Positions 1 to 5,405 of a DNA stretch of 5,405 bases are shown one piece after another; the stretch's first letter is position 1, and every line of letters starts with the position of its first letter. A program made the translations under genes and the position numbers. The notes under the pieces are model-generated. The model made no database searches, was not told the origin of the DNA, and saw nothing but the letters and a program-made list of their open reading frames with translations. The stretch is from contig QQUL01000200.1 in assembly GCA_008501565.1 (NCBI GenBank), positions 1-5,405 on the forward strand, in the 5' to 3' direction. This DNA comes from Armatimonadota bacterium (GTDB lineage Bacteria; Actinomycetota; Acidimicrobiia; Spongiisociales; UBA5794).

Positions 1-441
1 CGGGATCGGCTCGCGTGCTGGAGCGAGGCCAAGCGCGTGGTCAAACCCGGTGGATGGGTCTTCGGTGCAGTGAGTTCTCGATTCTCCTCGTTGTTCAGTG
101 GATTGTCCGAGGACGCCATATTCGATCCGGTGTTCAGGGAGATCGTGGAACAGGACCTCGACACTGGACGACATGAAAACCCCTCCGGGTCTGAGTACTT
201 CACGACCGCCTACTTCCACCATCCCGACGAGGCTCGCACGGAAGCCGAAGAAGCCGGTCTCACGGTTGAGTCAGTTCTGGGCGTTGAAGGAATCGCCGCA
301 TGGATCCCGAGGCTCCAGGAGTCATGGGCTGACCCGGATCGAAGAGAGATCATCGTTGATGCCGCGAGGGCCATCGAGGCGGAATCAACTCTGCTCGGCC
401 TCGGTCCTCACCTGCTCGTTGTCGCAAACAAGCCAGAATAG
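1..441 (+). CDS. Class I SAM-dependent methyltransferase, C-terminal part (5' end outside window)
   Basis: The reading frame is open from base 1 to the TAG at 439-441 (146 residues), so the start and the SAM-binding N-terminal half (motif I) are missing. The fragment opens with a helix leading into RVVKPGG (about residues 12-18), the typical segment after the catalytic-domain core of Methyltransf_11-type Rossmann methyltransferases, followed by a beta strand (WVFGAVSS). Further on are EYFTTAYFHHPDE (65-77), and GLTVESVLGVEG (86-97), which fits the last strands of the fold, and a C-terminal HLLVVANKP strand. I recall actinobacterial methyltransferases with a similar YFTTAYFH segment and LGVEG strand, but their substrate is not known to me. 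It would be a soluble cytoplasmic enzyme transferring a methyl group from SAM; the acceptor cannot be predicted. A GTG at 37 opens a shorter frame but lies inside the conserved motif, so it is not the real start. The gene ends 63 bases before the next small frame and shows no functional link to rpoB. Confidence 0.85.
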   Translation, partial: RDRLACWSEAKRVVKPGGWVFGAVSSRFSSLFSGLSEDAIFDPVFREIVEQDLDTGRHENPSGSEYFTTAYFHHPDEARTEAEEAGLTVESVLGVEGIAAWIPRLQESWADPDRREIIVDAARAIEAESTLLGLGPHLLVVANKPE

Positions 442-504
442 AATCGATTCCGACGTTCGACTGTCTGGCCCCCGACCGTCACCCTTGGAGTAGTGTGCGA
501 CGTC

Positions 505-663
505 ATGACCGAAGAAGAATCCAATCTTGAGAAGATCGAGCAGGGGGCAAAGACGGTCCTGGGGTGTGGCCTTCAGGCGATCGCAATCTGGATCGGCGCG
601 CTGCTCATCTTCGGTCTTGTGTTCGGTGTCGGTCTCTGGTTGTTCAATGTGGTGACCGGCTGA
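505..663 (+). CDS. Small single-pass membrane protein, function unknown (52 aa)
   Basis: An ATG at 505 opens a 52-residue frame ending in TGA at 661-663. The first 13 residues (MTEEESNLEKIEQ) are strongly charged and acidic. They are followed by a short linker with a single cysteine (C21) and one hydrophobic segment at about residues 25-47, rich in Gly and aromatic residues (repeated FG/VG pairs that could allow helix packing). The likely topology is a soluble acidic N-terminus with one membrane helix and almost no tail; no signal-peptide cleavage site or lipobox is visible. The start is uncertain. An in-frame GTG at 493 would add four residues, but the only Shine-Dalgarno-like GGAG (487-490) is 2 bases from that GTG and 14 from the ATG, so neither spacing is ideal. 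It lies 63 bases after the methyltransferase and may share its transcript. I do not recognise a family. The clean charged-then-hydrophobic organisation argues for a real gene, but its shortness leaves room for doubt. Confidence 0.55.
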   Translation: MTEEESNLEKIEQGAKTVLGCGLQAIAIWIGALLIFGLVFGVGLWLFNVVTG

Positions 664-705
664 TTTCGAATCGCCTCGATCCTCGTTCCTCTGACTTCTG
701 ACTTC

Positions 706-726
706 GGGAACCCGAAGCGGGTTCCC
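706..726 (+). terminator. Stem-loop 1, possible terminator without U-tract
   Basis: GGGAACCC (706-713) and GGGTTCCC (719-726) form a perfect 8-bp, GC-rich stem around a 5-base loop, 43 bases after the small membrane-protein gene. There is no run of T after it, so it is not a classical intrinsic terminator. U-poor hairpins are often proposed as terminators in high-GC actinobacteria, and the position at the end of a transcription unit fits. An overlapping alternative hairpin, CTTCGG (702-707) with CCGAAG (712-717) around a GAAC loop, would exclude this one. Confidence 0.45.
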
Positions 727-728
727 TG

Positions 729-747
729 GAGTTCAGCAGCTGAACTC
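729..747 (+). terminator. Stem-loop 2, directly after stem-loop 1
   Basis: GAGTTCAG (729-736) and CTGAACTC (740-747) form a perfect 8-bp stem with a 3-base CAG loop, two bases after stem-loop 1. Again no T-run follows, as the next bases are TTGACGG. Two perfect hairpins in tandem are more than chance would give. They may be a back-up terminator, an mRNA 3'-end stabiliser, or part of a dispersed palindromic repeat. Which of these applies cannot be decided from one copy. Confidence 0.4.
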
Positions 748-754
748 TTGACGG

Positions 755-803
755 CGGTCTTTGGTCTTCGGTCATCGGTCTTCGGATATCGGTCATCGGG
801 TTT
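755..803 (+). repeat. Seven-copy array of a 7-bp repeat (consensus CGGTCWT)
   Basis: Seven heptamers follow one another without gaps: CGGTCTT (755), TGGTCTT (762), CGGTCAT (769), CGGTCTT (776), CGGATAT (783), CGGTCAT (790) and CGGGTTT (797). The outermost and the fifth are the most diverged. In the opposite orientation the units read AAGACCG/ATGACCG and give the low-complexity peptide RPKT/DDRYPKT. I recall such spurious peptides from intergenic repeats of several environmental bacterial genomes. The array ends 7 bases before the rpoB -35 element. It may be a dispersed intergenic repeat, slippage-generated DNA, or a cluster of protein binding sites. Confidence 0.75.
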
Positions 804-810
804 CTGTTCC

Positions 811-839
811 TTGACCGTACCCGCGGAGTCCTGTATTCT
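811..839 (+). promoter_or_regulatory. Sigma-A-type promoter P1 for rpoBC
   Basis: TTGACC (811-816; five of six matches to TTGACA) and TATTCT (834-839; four of six to TATAAT, with the key second A and sixth T) are separated by exactly 17 bases. This is the best housekeeping promoter match upstream of rpoB. Transcription would start near A847, giving a leader of about 147 bases. The -35 element sits in phase with the heptamer repeat array just upstream. Confidence 0.6.
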
Positions 840-885
840 GCGTTCCACAGTTGAAGACGTATTCACGACTCTCCGAAAGAAGAGC

Positions 886-908
886 CGGCATAGCTGCGTG
901 CTATGCCG
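886..908 (+). promoter_or_regulatory. Perfect 9-bp stem-loop in the rpoB leader
   Basis: CGGCATAGC (886-894) and GCTATGCCG (900-908) are exact reverse complements around a 5-base TGCGT loop. If transcription starts at P1, the hairpin forms about 40 bases into the leader and 85 bases before the rpoB start. No T-run follows, so simple intrinsic attenuation is unlikely. It could be a pause or processing structure, a site for an RNA-binding regulator, or, as DNA, an operator covering the upstream part of the possible P2 promoter. Confidence 0.6.
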
Positions 909-915
909 TTCGTTG

Positions 916-924
916 TGCTATCAT
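916..924 (+). promoter_or_regulatory. Possible second promoter P2 (extended -10)
   Basis: TGCTATCAT is an extended -10 element: TG, one base, then TATCAT, which matches TATAAT at five of six positions. No recognisable -35 lies 16-18 bases upstream; that stretch is occupied by the 9-bp inverted repeat. Extended -10 promoters can work without a -35. A start near 931 would leave a leader of about 63 bases. Two promoters in front of rpoB would be plausible, but this one is inferred from the -10 alone. Confidence 0.35.
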
Positions 925-980
925 CCGGGATTCGCCCATAACACTGTTCTCAGCTGCCCTGCTGTCATGCCCTAGATATG

Positions 981-986
981 AGGAGG
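981..986 (+). promoter_or_regulatory. Ribosome binding site of rpoB, fixes the TTG start
   Basis: AGGAGG is a full Shine-Dalgarno match, 7 bases before the TTG at 994. It decides the start: the TTG is the only start codon in the rpoB frame at a proper distance, and the next residues (ARARSTRLSFAKIPEV) match how actinobacterial RpoB proteins begin. Confidence 0.85.
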
Positions 987-993
987 ACCCGCG

Positions 994-3900
994 TTGGCCC
1001 GTGCGCGTTCCACAAGGCTCTCGTTCGCAAAGATCCCCGAGGTGCAAGAGGTCCCAGACCTCCTCGAGATCCAGAGAGAATCATTCGAAGCCTTTTTAGA
1101 GTCCGGCCTGAAGCAGATGTTCGATGAGGTTTCCCCCATCGAAGACTTCACAGGCAACCTCGCCCTAGAACTGTCGGATCATCGATTCGACGATCCCCCT
1201 CTCTCGATCGAAGAAGCCAAGGACCGCGATTCAAACTACTCGCGCCCCCTGTTCGTCACCGCCCGTTTCCTGAACAAGGAGACCGGTGAGATCAAAGAGC
1301 AGCAGGTATTCCTCGGCGACTTCCCGATGATGACGAAGAACGGAACCTTCATCATCAACGGCACCGAGCGTGTCGTCGTCTCCCAGCTTGTTCGCAGTCC
1401 GGGCGTGTACTTCGATCGGACGATCGACAAGACATCTGGTCGCGCCGTGTACGCGTCGAAGGTCATCCCCGGTCGCGGCGCATGGCTCGAATTCGACATC
1501 GACAAGAAGGACACTATCGGCGTGCGCGTCGATCGCAAGCGTCGCCAATTCGTGACCACCTTCCTTCGGGCACTGTCGATCGCAGAAACCGATGAGGAGA
1601 TCATTGCTCTTCTCGGCGATTCGGAGCTTGTCCGCAACACGATCGAGAAGGACCCCACGTCCACCCGCGACGAGGCGCTTCTGGACCTGTATCGGAAGCT
1701 CCGACCCGGCGAGTTGACCACCGTTGAATCGGCCCGGTCCCTCATCAAGACTCTCTTCCGTACGCCGAAGCGCTATGACCTCACTCGGGTCGGTCGCTAC
1801 AAGCTCAACCAGAAGCTCACGGGTGAGATCGGAACCGACATCCTCGAGAACTACTCTGCGCTTGAGCAGGGGCTCCTCACAGATCAGGACATGGTCAACA
1901 CCATCAAGTACCTGATGGGGCTCCGTCTCGGTCAGGAAGGGTTCCGAGTCGATGACATCGACAACTTCCAGAACCGTCGGATCCGTACCGTCGGTGAATT
2001 GATCCAGAACCAGATCAGGGTCGGTCTGACCCGTCTCGAACGGGTTGTTCGGGAACGGATGACGACACAGGATCCGGAGGCAATCACACCTCAGACCCTC
2101 ATCAACATCCGACCGGTCGTGGCATCGATCAAAGAGTTCTTCGGTACGTCCCAACTGAGTCAGTTCATGGACCAACCGAACCCCCTTGCTTCGATCACCC
2201 ACCGGCGTCGTCTCTCTGCTCTCGGTCCGGGTGGGCTGAGTCGTGAGCGTGCAGGCTTCGAAGTCCGCGATGTTCACCCCTCCCACTACGGGCGGATGTG
2301 TCCGATCGAAACACCTGAGGGTCCGAACATCGGTCTCATCGGGTCACTCGCCTCGTACGCTCGCGTCAACAGGTTCGGCTTCATCGAAACGCCGTACCGT
2401 CGGGTGGTCAACGGCAAGGTCACCGCACAGGTCGACTATCTCACGGCCGCCCTTGAAGAAGGTCACGTCATCGCGCAGGCGAACGCGCCCCTCGACGCCG
2501 ACGGAGCCTTCTCGAATGACAGAGTCCTCGTGCGCAAGACGGGTGGCGAGGTCGACAACGTCCCCGGCGATCAGGTCGACTACATGGACGTCTCCCCGAA
2601 GCAGGTTGTTTCGGTGGCAACCGCGCTCATCCCGTTCCTTGAACACGACGATGCAAACCGTGCCCTCATGGGCTCGAACATGCAGCGCCAGGCGGTACCG
2701 CTCATCACGTCGGATGCCCCACTCGTGGGAACCGGCATGGAAGCGCGAGCAGCGATCGATTCGGGTGAGGTAGTCGTTTCACCCGTCGACGGTGAGGTCG
2801 TGGTCGTGACGGGCAATGAGATCGTGATCAAAGAGGCTGGTGCCAACAAGAAGCACACGCTCTCACTTGAGAAATTCGAACGGTCGAACCAGGGAACCTG
2901 CATCAATCAGAAGCCGATCGTTGTCGAAGGGCAGAAGGTCAAGGCTGGCGATCCGCTCGCGGACGGCGCATCCACCGACGGCGGTGAGCTTGCTCTCGGA
3001 CGCAACCTGATGGTCGCGTTCATGCCGTGGGAAGGCCACAACTTCGAGGATGCCATCGTCATCTCCGAACGCCTCGTGAAAGAGGACATCCTGTCCTCGA
3101 TCCACATCGAAGAACACGAGATCGAGGCGAGGGACACCAAGCTTGGTGCCGAAGAGATCACCAGGGACATCCCCAATGTCGCTGAAGAGGTCCTGATGGA
3201 TCTTGACGACCGCGGCATCATCCGTATCGGTGCCGAGGTCGGACCAGGCGACTATCTCGTCGGAAAGGTCACTCCGAAGGGCGAAACCGAACTCACCCCG
3301 GAGGAGCGGTTGCTCCGTGCGATCTTTGGTGAGAAGGCCCGCGAGGTTCGAGATGTGTCCCTGAAGGTACCTCACGGTGAATCAGGAAAGGCCATTGCTG
3401 TCAAGGAGTTCAGCCGCGAGGACGGGTATGACCTGCCTCCCGGCATGAACGAACTCGTTCGGGTGTACGTCGCCAAGCAGAGGAAGATCTCTGCTGGTGA
3501 CAAGCTCGCCGGACGCCACGGCAACAAGGGCGTCATCGCAAAGATCCTCCCCGAGGAGGACATGCCGTTCTTTGAGGACGGAACACCGGTTGACATTTTG
3601 TTGTCACCACTCGGTGTGCCTTCCCGGATGAACCTCGGGCAGGTGCTCGAGACCCATCTCGGTTGGGCAGCCGCCACCGGTTGGGAACCGTTCGACGACT
3701 TGGAAAGTGCGGCATCGAAGGGTGCCGAACCGTGGACGAACGTCGCGACGCCCGTGTTCGACGGCGCACATGAGGACGAAGTCCTCAAGGTGCTCGCCAA
3801 CTCGAAGGTCAACCGCGATGGCATTCAGCTCATCAACCCGGAGGGCAAGGGCCAGCTTTATGACGGTCGCAGCGGCTTGCCGTATGACTCGCCGATAACG

Positions 3901-4362
3901 GTCGGCTACATGTACATCCTCAAGCTGGTGCACCTCGTCGATCACAAGATCCACGCACGCTCGACGGGTCCCTACTCGATGATCACGCAGCAGCCACTCG
4001 GTGGTAAGGCGCAGTTCGGTGGGCAGCGATTCGGCGAGATGGAGGTTTGGGCGCTCGAGGCATACGGTGCTGCCTACGCACTCCAAGAACTCCTGACCAT
4101 CAAGTCCGATGATGTTCGTGGGCGTGTCAAGGTTTACGAAGCCATTGTCAAGGGCGAGAACATTCCCGAGCCCGGGATACCGGAGTCGTTCAAGGTGCTC
4201 GTCAAGGAGATGCAGTCGCTGTGCCTCAATGTCGAGATGCTGTCGGCGGGTGAGGAAGTCGAACTCAAGGATCTTGAGGATGATGTCTTCCGGACCGCCC
4301 AGTCCCTCGGGATCGACATCTCTCGACCCGAGCGGCCAGACCTCGAAACCATTGAGATCTAA
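994..4362 (+). CDS. rpoB: DNA-directed RNA polymerase subunit beta
   Basis: Beta subunit of bacterial RNA polymerase, which with beta' forms the active-site cleft and binds the RNA-DNA hybrid and nascent RNA. The protein is complete at 1122 residues, from a TTG start with a strong Shine-Dalgarno to TAA. This is close to the compact actinobacterial length (about 1170 in mycobacteria) and lacks the large insertions of E. coli (1342). Landmarks in order are the N-terminal lobe with SFAKIPEV and QLVRSPGVYFD (131-141), the rifampicin region 384-410 (SQLSQFMDQPNP), and the fork IETPEGPNIGLI (438-449). Next are WEGHNFEDAIVISE with acidic pair E685/D686 (E. coli E813/D814), a flap region beginning near ERLLRAIFGEK (771-781), and KLAGRHGNKG with K837 and K845 (E. 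coli K1065/K1073). The C-terminal clamp segment GGKAQFGGQRFGEMEVWALE (1003 onward) completes it. D516, H526 and S531 equivalents (D393, H403, S408) are wild type; P395, A399 and R404 differ from E. coli. No frameshift is seen. It is co-directional with rpoC, 26 bases apart, in one operon. Confidence 0.99.
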   Translation: MARARSTRLSFAKIPEVQEVPDLLEIQRESFEAFLESGLKQMFDEVSPIEDFTGNLALELSDHRFDDPPLSIEEAKDRDSNYSRPLFVTARFLNKETGEIKEQQVFLGDFPMMTKNGTFIINGTERVVVSQLVRSPGVYFDRTIDKTSGRAVYASKVIPGRGAWLEFDIDKKDTIGVRVDRKRRQFVTTFLRALSIAETDEEIIALLGDSELVRNTIEKDPTSTRDEALLDLYRKLRPGELTTVESARSLIKTLFRTPKRYDLTRVGRYKLNQKLTGEIGTDILENYSALEQGLLTDQDMVNTIKYLMGLRLGQEGFRVDDIDNFQNRRIRTVGELIQNQIRVGLTRLERVVRERMTTQDPEAITPQTLINIRPVVASIKEFFGTSQLSQFMDQPNPLASITHRRRLSALGPGGLSRERAGFEVRDVHPSHYGRMCPIETPEGPNIGLIGSLASYARVNRFGFIETPYRRVVNGKVTAQVDYLTAALEEGHVIAQANAPLDADGAFSNDRVLVRKTGGEVDNVPGDQVDYMDVSPKQVVSVATALIPFLEHDDANRALMGSNMQRQAVPLITSDAPLVGTGMEARAAIDSGEVVVSPVDGEVVVVTGNEIVIKEAGANKKHTLSLEKFERSNQGTCINQKPIVVEGQKVKAGDPLADGASTDGGELALGRNLMVAFMPWEGHNFEDAIVISERLVKEDILSSIHIEEHEIEARDTKLGAEEITRDIPNVAEEVLMDLDDRGIIRIGAEVGPGDYLVGKVTPKGETELTPEERLLRAIFGEKAREVRDVSLKVPHGESGKAIAVKEFSREDGYDLPPGMNELVRVYVAKQRKISAGDKLAGRHGNKGVIAKILPEEDMPFFEDGTPVDILLSPLGVPSRMNLGQVLETHLGWAAATGWEPFDDLESAASKGAEPWTNVATPVFDGAHEDEVLKVLANSKVNRDGIQLINPEGKGQLYDGRSGLPYDSPITVGYMYILKLVHLVDHKIHARSTGPYSMITQQPLGGKAQFGGQRFGEMEVWALEAYGAAYALQELLTIKSDDVRGRVKVYEAIVKGENIPEPGIPESFKVLVKEMQSLCLNVEMLSAGEEVELKDLEDDVFRTAQSLGIDISRPERPDLETIEI

Positions 4363-4378
4363 ATCTGAGATTGAGAGC

Positions 4379-4383
4379 GGGAG
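4379..4383 (+). promoter_or_regulatory. Ribosome binding site of rpoC
   Basis: GGGAG lies 5 bases before the GTG at 4389, inside the 26-base rpoB-rpoC spacer. It supports that GTG as the start. The spacer has no terminator or promoter, which fits co-transcription with independent translation initiation. Confidence 0.7.
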
Positions 4384-4388
4384 CTAAC

Positions 4389-5405
4389 GTGCCACAACTT
4401 TTTGACGAACTGAGAATCGGCCTCGCATCCTCGGACCAGATCAGATCCTGGTCCTTCGGTGAGGTCAAGAAGCCTGAAACCATCAACTACCGGACACTGA
4501 AGCCTGAAAAGGATGGCCTCTTCGATGAGCGCATCTTCGGGCCGACCCGTGACTGGGAGTGCTACTGCGGCAAGTACAAGCGCGTGCGTTTCCGTGGTGT
4601 GATCTGTGAACGCTGTGGTGTTGAGGTGACACGGGCAAAGGTCCGCCGTGAGCGGATGGGTCACATCGAACTTGCAGCACCTGTCACCCACATCTGGTTC
4701 TTCAAAGGTGTGCCGAGCCGTCTCGGGTATCTCCTTGACATGTCTCCGAAGGATCTGGAGAAGGTCATCTACTTCGCTGCGTACCTCGTCACATCTGTTG
4801 ACGACGAGAAGCGAACCAAGGACCTTCCGGATCTTGAAGAGGCAGCTCGCCACGAGCGTTTGCTCATCACGGAAGAATTCGAGGAGTGGAAGGAAGCACG
4901 CCTCGAGCGTCTCGAGGGTGAACTCGCCCAGATGGAGGACGCAGGCGCGAAGCCCAACGAGATCAACGCTCGCAAGAAAGAGGTCGAGCGTGAGATCAAG
5001 GATCGTGACGATCGAGCCCGTGTAGAGGTTGATCTTCTCGATGAGGCTTTTGACAGTTTCAAGACGATGAAGCCTCGCGATCTTGTCGAATCCGAGCAGT
5101 TGTGGCGTGAGATCATCGACCGCTACGGCGACTACTACGTCGGTGGCATGGGCGCTGAGTTTGTCGGGGACCTGATTTCCCGGATGGATCTCCAGGAAGA
5201 GGTCGAAAGTCTTCGCAACGATCTCGATGCCAAATCTCAGCAGCGTCGTCAGCGAGCAATGAAGCGTCTGAAGGTCGTCCAGCCGTTCGCCGACGGAAAG
5301 AACGACCCACAGGGCATGATTCTGCAGGCGATCCCCGTGATCCCACCGGACCTTCGTCCGATGGTGCAGCTTGACGGTGGTCGCTTCGCGACCTCGGACA
5401 TGAAC
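4389..5405 (+). CDS. rpoC: DNA-directed RNA polymerase subunit beta', N-terminal part (3' end outside window)
   Basis: The first 339 codons of the beta' subunit, starting at a GTG and open to the window edge. The protein forms the clamp and carries the catalytic magnesium; the NADFDGD catalytic loop lies beyond the window. Visible landmarks start with an N-terminal clamp segment (INYRTLKPEKDGLFDERIFGP). A zinc ribbon follows with all four cysteines, C58, C60, C73 and C76 (E. coli C70, C72, C85, C88), and then HIWFFKGVPSRLGYLLDMSP. After the YFAAYLVTSVD stretch comes a roughly 90-residue, highly charged and helical insertion (about 138-226, rich in Glu, Lys and Arg with heptad-like leucines). 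The equivalent stretch in mycobacterial RpoC is similarly charged, while E. coli lacks it. The frame continues through KRLKVVQPF (292-300) and PPDLRPMVQLDGG towards the lid, ending in GGRFATSDMN (330-339). The usual wording of the last motif is SDLN, so Met here is a mild variant. It is in an operon with rpoB. Confidence 0.98.
   Translation, partial: MPQLFDELRIGLASSDQIRSWSFGEVKKPETINYRTLKPEKDGLFDERIFGPTRDWECYCGKYKRVRFRGVICERCGVEVTRAKVRRERMGHIELAAPVTHIWFFKGVPSRLGYLLDMSPKDLEKVIYFAAYLVTSVDDEKRTKDLPDLEEAARHERLLITEEFEEWKEARLERLEGELAQMEDAGAKPNEINARKKEVEREIKDRDDRARVEVDLLDEAFDSFKTMKPRDLVESEQLWREIIDRYGDYYVGGMGAEFVGDLISRMDLQEEVESLRNDLDAKSQQRRQRAMKRLKVVQPFADGKNDPQGMILQAIPVIPPDLRPMVQLDGGRFATSDMN

Larger units (their letters stand above)
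664..993 (+). other. Structured intergenic region upstream of rpoB
   Basis: No convincing gene lies in these 330 bases. Open frames crossing it on either strand are low-complexity products of the repeats. The region divides into three parts. The first (691-747) has a tandem CTGACTT pair and two adjacent perfect stem-loops, probably ending the upstream unit. The second (748-810) is built on a 7-base period. The third (811-993) holds the presumed rpoB promoter, a 9-bp hairpin in the leader, a possible second promoter and the rpoB ribosome binding site. A two-codon frame (ATG CCC TAG, 967-975) just before the Shine-Dalgarno is noted but probably fortuitous. Confidence 0.8.

Noticed and set aside
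441..450. 10-bp palindrome GAATCGATTC overlapping the methyltransferase stop
   Set aside because: It is short and has no loop or T-run for a terminator; palindromes of this size occur by chance and nothing nearby supports an operator.
748..776. TTGACG as a -35 element of another promoter
   Set aside because: At 16-18 bases spacing the downstream hexamers (GGTCAT, GTCATC, TCATCG) do not resemble a -10 element.
755..803. CRISPR array
   Set aside because: Units are only 7 bases and contiguous, with no spacers and no cas genes nearby.
573..866. Minus-strand frame of 97 codons across the intergenic repeats
   Set aside because: Its peptide (RPKT/DDRYPKT-like) is a translation of the heptamer array and hairpins; it also overlaps the more plausible small membrane-protein gene.
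748..975. Plus-strand frame of 75 codons ending just before rpoB, as a possible leader peptide
   Set aside because: It starts at a TTG within the TTGACGG motif, has no Shine-Dalgarno, spans the promoter, and encodes low-complexity sequence.
967..975. Two-codon upstream frame ATG CCC TAG before the rpoB Shine-Dalgarno
   Set aside because: No ribosome binding site of its own; such minimal frames are common by chance.
1231..2286. Long open frame of 351 codons on the minus strand inside rpoB
   Set aside because: It is antisense to the most conserved part of rpoB, has no recognisable domain, and is explained by the biased codon use of the plus-strand gene.

Overview
This window is a stretch of chromosome from a high-GC bacterium, most likely an actinomycetote. 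It is dominated by the RNA polymerase operon: a complete rpoB (994-4362) followed after 26 bases by the first 339 codons of rpoC (4389 to the window edge). The lineage call rests on protein features. RpoB is compact (1122 residues) and carries the actinobacterial wording around the rifampicin pocket and the fork. RpoC carries a charged, coiled-coil-rich insertion after the zinc ribbon, next to a YFAAYLVTSVD stretch as in mycobacterial RpoC. A deep-branching class such as Acidimicrobiia is a guess, not a demonstration.

Layout: 1-441 is the C-terminal part of a class I SAM-dependent methyltransferase whose start lies outside the window. A 52-residue single-pass membrane microprotein (505-663) probably follows. 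The stretch 664-993 has no gene but is rich in structure. In order it holds a tandem CTGACTT pair, two perfect 8-bp stem-loops, a seven-copy array of a 7-bp repeat (consensus CGGTCWT), a good sigma-A promoter (TTGACC-N17-TATTCT), a perfect 9-bp stem-loop in the transcribed leader, a possible second promoter (TGCTATCAT), and a strong Shine-Dalgarno sequence 7 bases before the TTG start of rpoB. After that come rpoB, a short spacer with its own ribosome binding site, and rpoC.

Functionally, rpoB and rpoC encode the two catalytic subunits of RNA polymerase, whose active-site cleft they form together, and are almost certainly co-transcribed. The upstream methyltransferase and microprotein have no evident link to transcription and look like an independent unit ended by the stem-loops around 706-747. 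The coding part is ordinary housekeeping sequence. What deserves a second look is the 330-base rpoB upstream region, where the heptamer array runs in phase into the promoter -35 element and the leader carries a strong hairpin. I see no evidence for a new multi-gene system here.
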